Shown here: one piece after another, positions 9,022-21,177 of the stretch
Layout: each line of letters begins with the position of its first letter
Numbering within the stretch: the first letter of the stretch is position 1
DNA from: Humibacillus xanthopallidus
Lineage (GTDB): Bacteria; Actinomycetota; Actinomycetes; Actinomycetales; Dermatophilaceae
NCBI RefSeq assembly: GCF_006716675.1
Contig: NZ_VFPM01000002.1
Location: 992,001-1,056,000 of the forward strand
DNA: 64,000 nt
Direction: 5' to 3'
The notes under the pieces: model-generated
What the model saw: the letters and a program-made list of their open reading frames with translations, nothing else
What the model was told of the DNA's origin: nothing
The model's database searches: none
Translations under genes and position numbers: made by a program

Positions 9022-9135
9022 TACCTTGAGCCTGTGATGACACGCCCCGTGCCGACCGGCACGCTCATTATCGAATAGCGCGACGAGCCACCCTCGTCGC
9101 GCAGACCTCCCAACCCTTGGGGGGTCTTTTTGTTT
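9022..9135 (+). promoter_or_regulatory. Putative transcription attenuator upstream of cimA
   Basis: A TACCTT -10-like box at 9022-9027 lies 6-9 bases before a short leader frame (GTG 9034 or ATG 9037), so the transcript may be nearly leaderless. The frame stops at 9076-9078. A perfect 10-bp stem follows immediately (9078-9087 with 9093-9102, loop CCACC), its first base being the last base of the stop codon. Next comes a 9-bp terminator stem (9103-9111 with 9119-9127, one G-U pair) ending in a T-rich run to 9135. Leader peptide, pause-type hairpin and terminator before a biosynthetic gene is the classical attenuation layout. I did not find a convincing antiterminator pairing by eye. Confidence 0.65.
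9037..9078 (+). CDS. cimA leader peptide (MTRPVPTGTLIIE)
   Basis: Thirteen-codon frame directly before the attenuator hairpins. It ends in Leu-Ile-Ile-Glu using CTC ATT ATC GAA. ATT is a rare isoleucine codon in this GC-rich DNA. Isoleucine is the end product of the citramalate route, so stalling at ATT-ATC when charged tRNA-Ile is scarce would be an appropriate signal. No Shine-Dalgarno is obvious. The box TACCTT just upstream suggests leaderless translation. Confidence 0.6.
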   Translation: MTRPVPTGTLIIE

Positions 9136-9279
9136 CCCGAGGCGACCCCGGAGGAGACGTCGCGAGGCCCACGAAGCCGGACGGCATACCGACAAGAGCA
9201 GGGCACTGGCACCACACGAGGGGTCGACCGCCGGCACGGCGGTCGACCGAGACCCCCGAGATCGAGGACACTGAAGGTC

Positions 9280-10860
9280 ATGGAAGCGCTGCACGTCTAC
9301 GACACCACTCTGCGCGATGGTGCCCAGCAGGAGGGACTCAACCTCTCGGTGTCGGACAAGCTGGCCATTGCCGGGCTCCTCGACGACCTCGGGGTCGACT
9401 TCATCGAGGGGGGGTGGCCGGGCGCCAACCCCAAGGACACCGAGTTCTTCGAGCGAGCCCAGACCGAGCTGCACCTGCAGCACGCGACGCTCGCCGCCTT
9501 CGGCGCCACGCGTCGGGCCGGCGGCTCCGCAGCGGCGGACCCCCAGGTCCAGGCCCTGCTCGACTCCAACGCCTCCGTCGTCTGCCTCGTCGCGAAGTCG
9601 CACACCGGGCACGTCGAGCGCGCCCTGCGCACGACGCTCGAGGAGAACCTCGCCATGGTGCGCGACACCGTGAGCCACCTCGTCGGACAGGGCCGCCGCG
9701 TCTTCCTCGACTGCGAGCACTTCTTCGACGGCTGGCACCTCGACCGTGACTACGCCCTCTCCGTCGTGCGCACCGCCCACGAGGCCGGGGCCGAGGTCGT
9801 CGTGCTCTGCGACACGAACGGCGGCATGCTGCCTCATCAGGTCGAGGAGGTCGTCGCCGATGTCATCGCCTCGACCGGTGCCCGCGTCGGAGCCCACTGT
9901 CACAACGACACGGGCTGCGCGGCCGCGAACTCCGTCGCCGCGGTGCGGGCCGGGGCGACCCACGTGCAGGGCACCGTCAACGGCTACGGCGAGCGCACCG
10001 GAAACGCCGACCTCGTGACGGTCGCGGCCAACCTGCAGTTCAAGCTCGACATGCACGTCATCGAGCCGGAGGCGTTCGCGCGGGCCATGCACATCGCCCA
10101 CGCGATCAGCGAGGTCACCAACGTGCCCGCCTACAGCCGCCAGCCGTATGTCGGCGCGAGTGCCTTCGCCCACAAGGCCGGCCTGCACGCCAGCGCCCTC
10201 AAGGTCGACCCCGACCTCTACCAGCACATGGACCCGGCACTCGTCGGCAACGGGATGCGCACCCTGGTCAGCGACATGGCGGGCCGCGCGAGCATCGAGC
10301 TCAAGGCGCGTGAGGCGGGCCTCGACCTCACCGGACACCCTCAGGTCGTCGCCTCCGTGCTGGCCGAGGTCAAGGACCTCGAGCTGCGCGGCTGGACCTT
10401 CGACGCCGCCGACGCGACCGTCGAGCTCATGCTCCGCGAGGCGCTCGAGCCCGGGTGCACCGACTTCTTCGAGGTCGAGTCGTGGCGGGTCATCACCGAC
10501 TCGTCCGGCGAGGGTGACGCCACCTCCGAGGCGACGGTCAAGCTGCGCGCCGGTGGGGCGCGACTCATCGCGACGGGTGAGGGCAACGGGCCGGTCAACG
10601 CGCTCGACCACGCGCTGCGCGACGCGCTGACCCGCGCCTACCCGGAGATCGAGAAGATCGAGCTCATCGACTTCCGCGTGCGCATCCTCGACGCGTCGCA
10701 CGGCACCGACGCCGTCACGCGCGTGCTCATCGAGACCTCCGACGGCGAGACGTCGTGGGACACCATCGGCGTCGCGGGGTCGATCCTCGCCGCGTCGTGG
10801 CGCGCCCTCACCGACGGCATCGTCTACGGGCTGCTCCGTCAGGGCGTCTCGCGCCGCTGA
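9280..10860 (+). CDS. cimA: (R)-citramalate synthase
   Basis: Condenses pyruvate with acetyl-CoA to citramalate, the first step of the threonine-independent route to 2-oxobutyrate and isoleucine. The 526-aa protein has an N-terminal HMGL-type TIM barrel opening with DTTLRDGAQQEG (residues 7-18), the metal-binding CHNDTGCA motif near residue 205, and a C-terminal LeuA-type regulatory domain from about residue 400. The length and the GGWPGANPKD segment fit CimA better than LeuA or homocitrate synthase. The ATG at 9280 gives the conserved start. The frame is open to 9130, but that part overlaps the terminator tail and has no family resemblance. Its 3' end overlaps convergent bioD by 22 bases. 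Confidence 0.9.
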   Translation: MEALHVYDTTLRDGAQQEGLNLSVSDKLAIAGLLDDLGVDFIEGGWPGANPKDTEFFERAQTELHLQHATLAAFGATRRAGGSAAADPQVQALLDSNASVVCLVAKSHTGHVERALRTTLEENLAMVRDTVSHLVGQGRRVFLDCEHFFDGWHLDRDYALSVVRTAHEAGAEVVVLCDTNGGMLPHQVEEVVADVIASTGARVGAHCHNDTGCAAANSVAAVRAGATHVQGTVNGYGERTGNADLVTVAANLQFKLDMHVIEPEAFARAMHIAHAISEVTNVPAYSRQPYVGASAFAHKAGLHASALKVDPDLYQHMDPALVGNGMRTLVSDMAGRASIELKAREAGLDLTGHPQVVASVLAEVKDLELRGWTFDAADATVELMLREALEPGCTDFFEVESWRVITDSSGEGDATSEATVKLRAGGARLIATGEGNGPVNALDHALRDALTRAYPEIEKIELIDFRVRILDASHGTDAVTRVLIETSDGETSWDTIGVAGSILAASWRALTDGIVYGLLRQGVSRR

Positions 10861-11561
10861 GCTCCGGCTGACCGCCTCGCGAGACCGGGGAGCCACCCCG
10901 CCGCCGCTGCACGGAAGGCGGACGGGTCGAGCCGCGGCGCTCCCGTGGGGATCGCGCCGAGGAGTCCCTCCGGCAGCTCCGCGAGGTAGTCGCGGTTCGA
11001 CGTCTCGATGACCGTCGGGTCGCTCGGCCACGAGCCGAGCACGACCCCCAGCTCGTGGATTCCTCGGCGCCACAGTGCTTCTCGGGTCAGCATCGTGTGG
11101 TTGAGCGTGCCGAGCGCACTCCGCGCCACGACGAGCACGCCGCAGTCGCGGGCGCGCCCGGAGAGGTCGGCGAGCGTGGCGCGTGCCTCGGTCAGCTCGA
11201 CGAGAAGCCCGCCGGCTCCCTCGACGACGACCTGGTCGTGGTCGCTCGAGAGGGCCTCGATCGTCGTGAGGTGGTCTTCCAGCGTGGGCAGCGTGGCCCC
11301 CTCGAGGGCCGCGGCCGGGCGGGGTGCCATGGGTGCGAGCAGGCGCACGCCCTCGTGAGTGGGCACGCCGGTCAGTCGCGACACCTCGGCCATGTCCCCG
11401 GTGTCGAGCGGGCCCACGCCCGTCTGGGTGGGTTTGTATGCCGTCACGCGCAGGCCCGCTGCCCGCAGCGTCGCGCACACGGCCGCCGTCACGACGGTCT
11501 TGCCGACGTCGGTGTCGGTGCCCGTGACGACGATGACCCGGGGCAGACCTCCGGCCGTCAA
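10839..11561 (-). CDS. bioD: Dethiobiotin synthetase
   Basis: ATP-dependent carboxylase that closes the ureido ring of dethiobiotin from 7,8-diaminopelargonate. 240 aa. The P-loop GTDTDVGKT is at residues 14-22, followed by YKPTQTG, and VEGAGGLL near residue 110 is also typical. The start is a TTG (11561) whose bases overlap the bioF stop as TTGA, so this last gene of the operon is translationally coupled. It is convergent with cimA and overlaps its end, with no visible terminator between them. Confidence 0.92.
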   Translation of the reverse strand: MTAGGLPRVIVVTGTDTDVGKTVVTAAVCATLRAAGLRVTAYKPTQTGVGPLDTGDMAEVSRLTGVPTHEGVRLLAPMAPRPAAALEGATLPTLEDHLTTIEALSSDHDQVVVEGAGGLLVELTEARATLADLSGRARDCGVLVVARSALGTLNHTMLTREALWRRGIHELGVVLGSWPSDPTVIETSNRDYLAELPEGLLGAIPTGAPRLDPSAFRAAAAGWLPGLARRSAGAQRRETP

Positions 11562-12721
11562 GCTGCGGCTCCGCAGTGGGCTGCGGCGACCTCGGCGATG
11601 AGTCGTGCAGCGGTGGCGACGTCGTCGGGGGAAAGGTCGGCGCGCGCGGTCACCCGGAGGCGCGAGACGCCGTCGGGCACGCTCGGCGGCCGGAAGCAGC
11701 CGACGAGCACGCCCCGCTCTCGCAGGGCCAGGCAGGCTGCGACCGCGGCATCCGGAGACGGCATCGGCAGCGACTGCACGGCTCCGGCCGCAGGCTCGAT
11801 GGCCAGAGCCGCGGCGATCGTCTCGGCGTGCGATCTGACCCTGCCGGCCAGGGCCGGATCGGACGTCACGATGTCGGCCGCTGCCCGAGCCGCGGCTGCC
11901 GCGGCGGGTGCGAGGCCGGTGTCGAAGATGAAGCTCCGGGCCGTGTTGACGAGGTGGTCGCGCACGGCGAGCGGCGCGAGGACGGCGCCGCCCTGCGACC
12001 CGAGTGCCTTGCTCAGCGTCATGGTGACCACGAGGTTGGCCGTGCCGGTGAGCCCGAGCGCTGCGACGAGGCCGCGCCCCCGGCCCGCGACGCCGATGCC
12101 GTGGGCCTCATCGACGACGAGGAGCGCGCCGTGGCGGTCGCACACCGCGAGCAGCTCCGGCAACGGCGCGGCGTCTCCGAGCACCGAGTAGATCGACTCG
12201 ACCGCGACGAGGACCCGCGAGCCGGCACGCAGCGCCAGCTCCCGGTCGAGGTCGACGGGGTCGGAGTGCGCGAAGGTCGCGTGCGGCACCCGGGACATGC
12301 GGGCCGCGTCGTGCAGCGAGGCGTGGGCGTGCGCGTCGAGCAGGATCTCGGCGCCTCGGCCGCTGAGCGCGGTGAGGGCACCGAGGTTGGCGGCATACCC
12401 CGTCGAGAAGGCGAGGGCGGTGGGCTGGCCGGTGAGCCGGCAGAGCGCGGCCTCGAGGTCGCGGTGCACGGGAAGGGTGCCGGTCACGAGGCGGCTCGCC
12501 GTGGCGGAGGCGCCGTAGCGGTCGAGGGCGGCATGGGCGGCGGCGAGCACCCGCGGGTCCTGCGAGAGGCCGAGGTAGTCGTTGGAGGCCAGGTCGAGGA
12601 CGGTGTCGTCGCTGCCCTCGACGCGGCCTTCGCGCAGGACCGGGTCGGAGCGCACGGTCCCCCGGGCGCGGCGCAGGTCGGCGCGCTCGGCGAGCCAGGC
12701 ATCCCAGGCGCCGACGGTCAC
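11558..12721 (-). CDS. bioF: 8-amino-7-oxononanoate synthase
   Basis: PLP enzyme of the alpha-oxoamine synthase family that decarboxylatively condenses pimeloyl-ACP/CoA with alanine, the first committed step of biotin ring synthesis. 387 aa. SNDYLGLS near residue 45, [10 protein letters not shown] near 200 and the PLP lysine in [13 protein letters not shown] near 235 are as expected. It starts with a GTG that overlaps the bioA stop by 4 bases (GTGA) and ends overlapping bioD. Confidence 0.93.
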   Translation of the reverse strand: MTVGAWDAWLAERADLRRARGTVRSDPVLREGRVEGSDDTVLDLASNDYLGLSQDPRVLAAAHAALDRYGASATASRLVTGTLPVHRDLEAALCRLTGQPTALAFSTGYAANLGALTALSGRGAEILLDAHAHASLHDAARMSRVPHATFAHSDPVDLDRELALRAGSRVLVAVESIYSVLGDAAPLPELLAVCDRHGALLVVDEAHGIGVAGRGRGLVAALGLTGTANLVVTMTLSKALGSQGGAVLAPLAVRDHLVNTARSFIFDTGLAPAAAAAARAAADIVTSDPALAGRVRSHAETIAAALAIEPAAGAVQSLPMPSPDAAVAACLALRERGVLVGCFRPPSVPDGVSRLRVTARADLSPDDVATAARLIAEVAAAHCGAAA

Positions 12722-14058
12722 CCGTGCACCTCCTCGACGGCGCCCACGATGCCCGCGGCGATGCTGCGCACGTCGTCGTCGGTGCAGACGTAGGGCGGCA
12801 TCGTGTAGACGAGGTCGCGGAACGGACGCACCCAGACGCCCCGGCGCAGGGCCGCTCGGGTCACCCGTGCAACGTCGACGGGGGTGTCCAGCTGGATGAC
12901 GCCGACCGCCCCCAGGGTGCGTACGTCACGCACGCGTGAGAGCTCACGCGCGGGGGACAGGTGCTCGTCGAGCAGCCGCGAGATCCGCGGCACCTCGTCC
13001 TTCCAGCCTGCCTCCACGAGCTCGAGCGAGGCGTTGGCGACAGCGCAGGCCAGCGGGTTGGCCATGAAGGTGGGTCCGTGCAGCAGCGCTCGGTAGGAGG
13101 ATGACGTGATGGCCTCGCCCACCCTCGCGGTCGCGAGCACGGCTGCGAGAGTGAGGTATCCGCTGGTGAGCGCCTTTCCGACGCACATGATGTCGGGGGC
13201 GGTGTCAGCCCATTCGGAGGCGAAGAGCCTTCCGGTGCGGCCGAAGCCGGTCGCGATCTCGTCGACGACCAGCAGGAGGCCGTACGCGTCGGCGACCTCG
13301 CGAAGCACGCGCAGGCAGGCCGGGTCGTAGACGTGCATGCCGCCGGCGCCCTGCAGGACCGGCTCGACGACGACGGCGGCCAGCTCGCCCTGATGACGGT
13401 CAGCCAGGGCCTCGAGCTCTGCTGTCCAGGCCGAGAGGGCGAGCTCGTCTGTCTCCCAGTGCTCCTCACCGGACTCTGTCATGACGAGACGGGCGGCCGG
13501 TGGCCGCGGGGCGAAGACGTGTCGCGCCAGCACGCCGGGGAAGGCGGAGTGCATGCCGTCGACCGGGTCGCACACGCTCATCGCGGCGAACGTGTCGCCG
13601 TGGTAGCCGCCCCGGACGGTGAGGAAGCGCTGCCGCTCCGGGCGCCCGACAGCGGCCTGGAACTGCAGTGCCAGCTTGAGCGCGACCTCGACCGACACGG
13701 ATCCGGAGTCGGCGAAGAAGACGTGGGCCATCGGCCCCGGGGCGATGGCCGTGAGCCGCTCGGCGAGCGCGACGGCGGGTTCGTGGGTCAGGCCCCCGAA
13801 CATGACGTGGCTGAAGCGGTCGATCTGGGCGTGGGCAGCGGCGTCGAGGTCGGGGTGCCGGTAGCCGTGGATCGCGCACCACCACGAGGCCATCGCGTCG
13901 GTGGCCGTGAACCGCTCACCGTCCGAGGCGCTCAGCTCGAGCGTGACCCCGGAGGCCGAGTGGACGGCATACGGGTCGGGTCCGTCGAGCGGTGCGTAGG
14001 GGTGCCACACGAGCCCGCGGTCGCGGGTCGACAGCGTGGAGAGCGTGCCGTCACGCAT
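12718..14058 (-). CDS. bioA: Adenosylmethionine-8-amino-7-oxononanoate aminotransferase
   Basis: Class III PLP transaminase using S-adenosylmethionine as amino donor to make 7,8-diaminopelargonate. From the ATG at 14058 it is 446 aa and starts [19 protein letters not shown] follows, and [11 protein letters not shown] near residue 260 and GKALTSGYL near 290 (PLP lysine) mark the family. A longer frame reaches 14127 but lies within bioB. The chosen start overlaps the bioB stop by 8 bases, the usual coupling. Confidence 0.93.
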   Translation of the reverse strand: MRDGTLSTLSTRDRGLVWHPYAPLDGPDPYAVHSASGVTLELSASDGERFTATDAMASWWCAIHGYRHPDLDAAAHAQIDRFSHVMFGGLTHEPAVALAERLTAIAPGPMAHVFFADSGSVSVEVALKLALQFQAAVGRPERQRFLTVRGGYHGDTFAAMSVCDPVDGMHSAFPGVLARHVFAPRPPAARLVMTESGEEHWETDELALSAWTAELEALADRHQGELAAVVVEPVLQGAGGMHVYDPACLRVLREVADAYGLLLVVDEIATGFGRTGRLFASEWADTAPDIMCVGKALTSGYLTLAAVLATARVGEAITSSSYRALLHGPTFMANPLACAVANASLELVEAGWKDEVPRISRLLDEHLSPARELSRVRDVRTLGAVGVIQLDTPVDVARVTRAALRRGVWVRPFRDLVYTMPPYVCTDDDVRSIAAGIVGAVEEVHG

Positions 14059-15118
14059 TGGCCGGCAGGTCGGTGCCCGCGCCGCGCCGGCGCTTGGAGG
14101 GGTCGTGCGAGTCGGCGCCCTCGACACTCGCGGCCACGGACTCCGCCCCGAGGACGACGAAGCCGTTGTCGCGGATCAGCTCGAGGTCGGCTTCGGCAGC
14201 CTGGCCCTCGGAGGTGAGGTAGTCGCCGAGGAAGATCGAGTTCGCGACGTGGAGGGCAAGACCCTGCAGGGACCGCAGGTGCATCTCGCGACCGCCCGCG
14301 ATGCGAATCTCCTTGTCAGGACAGACGAAACGCGCCGCGGCGAGAATGCGCAGGCACCGCCCCGGAGTGAGCTCCCAGGTGCCCTCGAGAGGCGTGCCGT
14401 CGAAGGGCATGAGGAAGTTGACGGGGATCGAGTCGGAGCCGAGGTCGCGCAGGGCGACGAGTGCTTCGACAAGCTGCTCGTCACTCTCGCCGAGACCGGC
14501 GATGAGTCCCGAGCAGGGCGAGAGGCCTGCCTCCTTGGCGCGGTTGACGGTGTCGACACGGTCGGCGTAGGTGTGGCTCGAGACGATGTCGTCGTGGTGG
14601 GACTCGGCCGTGTTGATGTTGTGGTTGTAGGCGTCGACACCGGCGGCGCGCAGGCGCTCGGCCTGCCCGTCCTTGAGCAGCCCGAGGCACGCGCACACCT
14701 CGACGTCGGGGTGCTCCGCCTTGAGCGCGCCGACCATCCCGGCCACCCGCTCGACGTCGCGGTCGGTGGGCCCGCGGCCGCTGGACACCATGCAGATGCG
14801 GCTCGCCCCGCCGCGCAGGCCGGCCGTCGCCTGCTCGACCGCCTCGTCCGCCTTCAGCCACGTGTACTTGAGGATGTCGGCCTGCGAGCCGAGGCGCTGC
14901 GAGCAGTAGTGGCAGTCCTCGGGGCACAGGCCCGACTTGAGGTTGACGAGGTAGTTGACCTTGACCGTGTTGCCGAAGTGCTTGCGGCGCAGGCGCGCTG
15001 CCGCGGCCACGAGTGGCAGCAGCTCGTCGTCGGTGGCGCGAAGGACGTCGAGGGCATCGTCGGCGCCGGCCACCCGTCCGGCGAGGACGGCGTCGGCGAG
15101 ATCGTCGAAGCGGGTCAT
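14051..15118 (-). CDS. bioB: Biotin synthase (radical SAM)
   Basis: Radical SAM enzyme inserting sulfur into dethiobiotin, 355 aa. The [4Fe-4S] triad is Cys65, Cys69 and Cys72 in [24 protein letters not shown] precedes it and YNHNINT near residue 195 is a family motif. An AAGGAG site lies at 15124-15129. It is the first gene of bioB-bioA-bioF-bioD. The upstream region carries TTGACA (15199-15194) and CATACT (15174-15169) as -35/-10 candidates with a 19-base spacer. Two operators overlap and follow the -10, so repression by the divergent TetR protein is likely. Confidence 0.95.
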   Translation of the reverse strand: MTRFDDLADAVLAGRVAGADDALDVLRATDDELLPLVAAAARLRRKHFGNTVKVNYLVNLKSGLCPEDCHYCSQRLGSQADILKYTWLKADEAVEQATAGLRGGASRICMVSSGRGPTDRDVERVAGMVGALKAEHPDVEVCACLGLLKDGQAERLRAAGVDAYNHNINTAESHHDDIVSSHTYADRVDTVNRAKEAGLSPCSGLIAGLGESDEQLVEALVALRDLGSDSIPVNFLMPFDGTPLEGTWELTPGRCLRILAAARFVCPDKEIRIAGGREMHLRSLQGLALHVANSIFLGDYLTSEGQAAEADLELIRDNGFVVLGAESVAASVEGADSHDPSKRRRGAGTDLPANA

Positions 15119-15139
15119 GCGGGCTCCTTGCGCACGTCA

Positions 15140-15170
15140 TTGAACGGTGTTCAACTTGAACGGTGTTCAG
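15140..15170. promoter_or_regulatory. Two tandem BioQ-type operators
   Basis: TTGAACGGTGTTCAA (15140-15154) and TTGAACGGTGTTCAG (15156-15170) are 15-bp palindromes spaced 16 bp start to start. The core TGAAC-N3-GTTCA matches the published form of the BioQ operator of corynebacteria and mycobacteria (TGAAC-N3-GTTAC/GTTCA). They sit between bioB and a divergent TetR gene, downstream of the probable bioB -10 box, so a bound repressor would block both promoters. Confidence 0.8.
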
Positions 15171-15240
15171 TATGCCGACTCGCTAGGGTCGGCTGTCAAC
15201 GCGGGTCCGCCTGGAGTCGCTCGGTGAGGGAGGCGGTGGC

Positions 15241-15798
15241 GTGGCGCTCAGCAGGGAGCAGGTCATCGGCACGGCGGTCGATCTGTTGCGCAGATACGGT
15301 CTCGGCGACCTCTCGATGCGGCGCCTCGCCCGCGAGCTCGGGGTGGCTCCCGGCGCGCTCTACTGGCACGTCGCCAACAAGCAGGAGCTGCTCGTCGAGG
15401 TCGCCGACGCCCTGCTCTCGGAGGTGCCCGAGGTGTCGGCCGACCGGCCGCCGGCGGAGGCGCTCGCCGCGCTGGCCCTCGCGATCCGTGAGGCCGTCGC
15501 TCCCGTGCCGGACGGCGCCGACGTCGTCGCCCTCGCGTATGCCGTCGAGCCGGGCGCCGCGCGCCCGCTGCGTGAGGTGACCCGGCTGCTCGCTGCAGCG
15601 GGTGTGCCGATGGGCGAGCGTGACCACGTCGCGGCTCTCGTCGTGCACCACATCCTCGGATCCGTTGCGGCACAACAGGATCGCGCACTTGCTGCGGCGG
15701 TCGACCCGGAGCTTCCCGCGCCGGACGCGGTGGGGGAGACCAAGGCCTTCGAGATCGGGATGGGCGTCATCGTGAGGGGGCTCGCGGCATACCGCTGA
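15241..15798 (+). CDS. bioQ: TetR-family regulator, probable biotin repressor BioQ
   Basis: 185-aa TetR-type regulator. The helix-turn-helix is near residues 22-45 (LSMRRLARELGVAPGALYWHV), with a C-terminal ligand/dimer domain. It is divergent from bioB and separated from it by two TGAAC-N3-GTTCA palindromes, which is the arrangement of BioQ regulators in actinobacteria. GTG start at 15241. TAGGGT at 15184-15189 could be its -10 box. The name rests on context and operator, not on a sequence alignment. Confidence 0.78.
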   Translation: MALSREQVIGTAVDLLRRYGLGDLSMRRLARELGVAPGALYWHVANKQELLVEVADALLSEVPEVSADRPPAEALAALALAIREAVAPVPDGADVVALAYAVEPGAARPLREVTRLLAAAGVPMGERDHVAALVVHHILGSVAAQQDRALAAAVDPELPAPDAVGETKAFEIGMGVIVRGLAAYR

Positions 15799-15850
15799 GT
15801 GGTTGCTGCCCTGCGGGCGCTTGCTCTCGGGGCGTGCCCGGACATGCGAA

Positions 15851-15880
15851 GTGCTGGGCGGCTCAGGCCCCGCCCAGCAC
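15851..15880. terminator. GC hairpin downstream of bioQ
   Basis: GTGCTGGGCGG (15851-15861) pairs perfectly with CCGCCCAGCAC (15870-15880), loop 8 bases. There is no T-run, so it may be a weak or factor-aided terminator for bioQ, or only a stable hairpin. Confidence 0.4.
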
Positions 15881-16026
15881 CACCCCCCTGCAGGGTGTGG
15901 AGTGTCGACGCGCGTGCCTGAACCTTCGCCGACACCGGTCAGAGGGGCGGGGGGCGTCGCTGATACGTCACTCGAGAGACGTTCTCGCGGCACGCGCTGG
16001 CGGCACTTCGGTGGCACAGTGGAGCG

Positions 16027-17159
<1,133 letters not shown>

Positions 17160-17272
17160 CGCGAGGGCGTGCGCCCGCGGTGTGAGGTACGCCCGGTTTG
17201 CACCGTCTCCGCCCCCAGGCCCACGCCCGGTGCCACAGTGAGGGGAGGCGAGCTGAGGAAGAGGGGGATCCC

Positions 17273-18559
<1,287 letters not shown>

Positions 18560-18721
18560 GGAGGCGCCGTCAGCTCGGCCTTCTCCCTGATTTCATCCGC
18601 TGAGGATGATCCGGCTGTGGGACCGAGCGCAGGACGATGAGTTCCGGGCGGTACGCGGCGCAACGCGCGTGCAGCTCCCAGGGCGCGCAGCCCTGAATGG
18701 AACCAACCGGAGGAACCCGCG

Positions 18722-21091
18722 ATGACGAGCGACAGCACCGTTTCACGCCAGACACTTCCGATCCCTGACCGGCCGTATGCCGGTTCGCTGCCGTTCGACG
18801 CGAAGGATCCGGAAGCGAGTTTCGCGCCCATCGAGCCGCTGCGGCCACCGGCGGGAGCACCGAACGTGCTCGTCATCCTGCTCGACGACGTGGGCTTCGC
18901 TGCCTCGAGTGCGTTCGGTGGCCCGTGCCACACGCCGACGGCGGAGCGGCTGGCCTCCGGGGGCCTGAAGTACAACCGGTTCCACACCACGGCCCTGTGC
19001 GCGCCGACTCGCGCCGCGCTGCTGACCGGTCGCAACCACCACACGGTGGGGATGGGCGTCATCACGGAGCTGGCGACCTCGGCGCCCGGTTACAACTCGG
19101 TGCGACCGAACACGTGCGCGCCGGTGGCCAAGACGCTGCGTCTGAACGGCTACGCCACTGCGCAGTTCGGCAAGTGCCACGAGGTACCGGCGTGGCAGAC
19201 CAGCCCCATCGGGCCGTTCGATGCGTGGCCCACGGGCGGGGGCGGCTTCGATTACTTCTACGGGTTCATCGGCGGCGAGACCAACCAGTACTACCCGGGA
19301 ATCTACGAGGGAACGACGCCCGTGGAGCCGCCCCGGACGCCCGAGCAGGGGTACCACTTCACCGAGGACATGACCGACAAGGCGATCAACTGGATCCGGC
19401 AGCAGAAGTCGCTGACCCCGGACCAGCCGTTCTTCGTCTACTACGCCCCGGGCGCCACGCACGCACCGCACCACGTGCCCACCGAGTGGTCCGACAGGTA
19501 CCGGGGCCGGTTCGACGCCGGCTGGGACGTGCTGCGCGAGGAGATCCTCGCCAAGCAGAAAGAGCTCGGTGTGGTGCCGGCTGACACCGTGCTCACCCGG
19601 CGGCACGACGAGATCCCCGCCTGGGACGACATGCCTGAGGAGCTGAAGCCCGTGCTGGCGCGCCAGATGGAGGTCTATGCCGGCTTCATGGAGCACACGG
19701 ACCACCACGTCGGCCGCCTGGTCGACGCAGTCGCGGACCTCGGTGTCCTCGACGACACGCTCGTCTACTACATCATCGGCGACAACGGGGCCTCGGCGGA
19801 GGGCACGATCAACGGGTCGTTCAACGAGACGTTCCTCTTCAACGGCGCCGCCCACCTGGAGACACCTGAGTTCGTGGCAGCGCGCATCGACGAGCTCGGA
19901 ACTCCCACGGCGTACAACCACTACGCGGTGGGCTGGGCGCACGCGATGGACACGCCGTACCAGTGGACCAAGCAGGTCGCCTCGCACTGGGGCGGCACCC
20001 GCAACGGCACCATCGTGCACTGGCCGCGCGGGTTCGTCGCCAAGGGCGAGGTCCGGGCACAGTTCCACCACGTCATCGACGTGGCCCCGACCATCCTGGA
20101 GGCCGCAGGGCTGCCGGAGCCCACCACGGTCGACGGTGTCCCGCAACGTCCCATCGAGGGCGTGAGCATGGCGTACTCGTTCGACCACGGCGACGCGGCT
20201 GACCAGCGCCAGACGCAGTACTTCGAGATGTTCTGCAACCGCGGCATCTACCACGAGGGTTGGACCGCGGTCACTCGCCACAGCACCCCTTGGGTGGTCG
20301 AGCCGCTGGCCTCCTTCGACGAGGATGTCTGGGAGCTCTACGACACGACCACGGACTGGAGCCAGTCCCGCGACCTGGCGGCCGAGATGCCGGAGAAGCT
20401 CGCGGAGCTCAAGGAGCTCTGGCTGGCCGAGGCACGCAGGTACAACGTCCTGCCGCTCGACGACCGCCGCATCGAGCGGTTCGACGCTGACCTCGCGGGA
20501 CGACCCGTGCTGGTGCGCGGGAACACCCAGTTGCTGTTCGGCGGGATGGGCCGACTCAGCGAGGCGTCGGTCATCAACACCAAGAACAGGTCCCATGCCG
20601 TGACCGCAGAGATCGAGGTGCCAGCGTCCGGCGTCGAAGGGGTGATCATCGCCCAGGGGGGTGCCTTCGCCGGCTGGAGCCTCTACGTCAAGGAGGGGAA
20701 AGCGCGCTACTGCTACAACCTGCTCGGGCTCCAGCACTTCATCGTCGAGGGCGAGTCAGCAGTCCCGCCGGGCACGCACCAGGTGCGCATGGAGTTCAGC
20801 TACGACGGCGGCGGCCTGGCCAAGGGCGGCACCGTGAGCCTCTACCTCGATGGGACGAAGGACGGTGAAGGGCGCGTGGAGGCGACAGTCCCCTTGGTGT
20901 TCTCCGCCGACGAGACCGCAGACATCGGCCGCGACGGGGCCTCGCCCGTCAGCAACGAGTACACGGGCGAGACCAGTGGATTCACCGGCCGGGTGAACTG
21001 GGTCCAGATCGACCTCGGCGACGACGCCGAGGACGCCGACCACCTCATCACTCCCGAGGAGCGACTCCGCGTGGCCATGGCCCGCCAGTAG
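18722..21091 (+). CDS. Arylsulfatase (type I, formylglycine)
   Basis: Hydrolyses sulfate esters. 789 aa, the size of the long arylsulfatases related to AtsA. Metal-binding Asp55-Asp56 (ILLDDVG) and the sulfatase signature CAPTRAALLTGR, with Cys93 as the residue converted to formylglycine, are present. The sulfatase core runs to about residue 500 and a C-terminal beta-rich region to 789. No signal peptide is seen. Conversion would need a formylglycine-generating enzyme, which is not in this window. GGAGGAA at 18709-18715 supports the start. The 160 bases before it hold no gene. Confidence 0.93.
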   Translation: MTSDSTVSRQTLPIPDRPYAGSLPFDAKDPEASFAPIEPLRPPAGAPNVLVILLDDVGFAASSAFGGPCHTPTAERLASGGLKYNRFHTTALCAPTRAALLTGRNHHTVGMGVITELATSAPGYNSVRPNTCAPVAKTLRLNGYATAQFGKCHEVPAWQTSPIGPFDAWPTGGGGFDYFYGFIGGETNQYYPGIYEGTTPVEPPRTPEQGYHFTEDMTDKAINWIRQQKSLTPDQPFFVYYAPGATHAPHHVPTEWSDRYRGRFDAGWDVLREEILAKQKELGVVPADTVLTRRHDEIPAWDDMPEELKPVLARQMEVYAGFMEHTDHHVGRLVDAVADLGVLDDTLVYYIIGDNGASAEGTINGSFNETFLFNGAAHLETPEFVAARIDELGTPTAYNHYAVGWAHAMDTPYQWTKQVASHWGGTRNGTIVHWPRGFVAKGEVRAQFHHVIDVAPTILEAAGLPEPTTVDGVPQRPIEGVSMAYSFDHGDAADQRQTQYFEMFCNRGIYHEGWTAVTRHSTPWVVEPLASFDEDVWELYDTTTDWSQSRDLAAEMPEKLAELKELWLAEARRYNVLPLDDRRIERFDADLAGRPVLVRGNTQLLFGGMGRLSEASVINTKNRSHAVTAEIEVPASGVEGVIIAQGGAFAGWSLYVKEGKARYCYNLLGLQHFIVEGESAVPPGTHQVRMEFSYDGGGLAKGGTVSLYLDGTKDGEGRVEATVPLVFSADETADIGRDGASPVSNEYTGETSGFTGRVNWVQIDLGDDAEDADHLITPEERLRVAMARQ

Positions 21092-21177
21092 CGACCCTCC
21101 GCCCCGCCGTGTTGAGGGCGGCTACGCTCGCCCGGTCGGTCCGCGTGGAGGACGTTGGGCGTCCGATTCTCAGTGGC

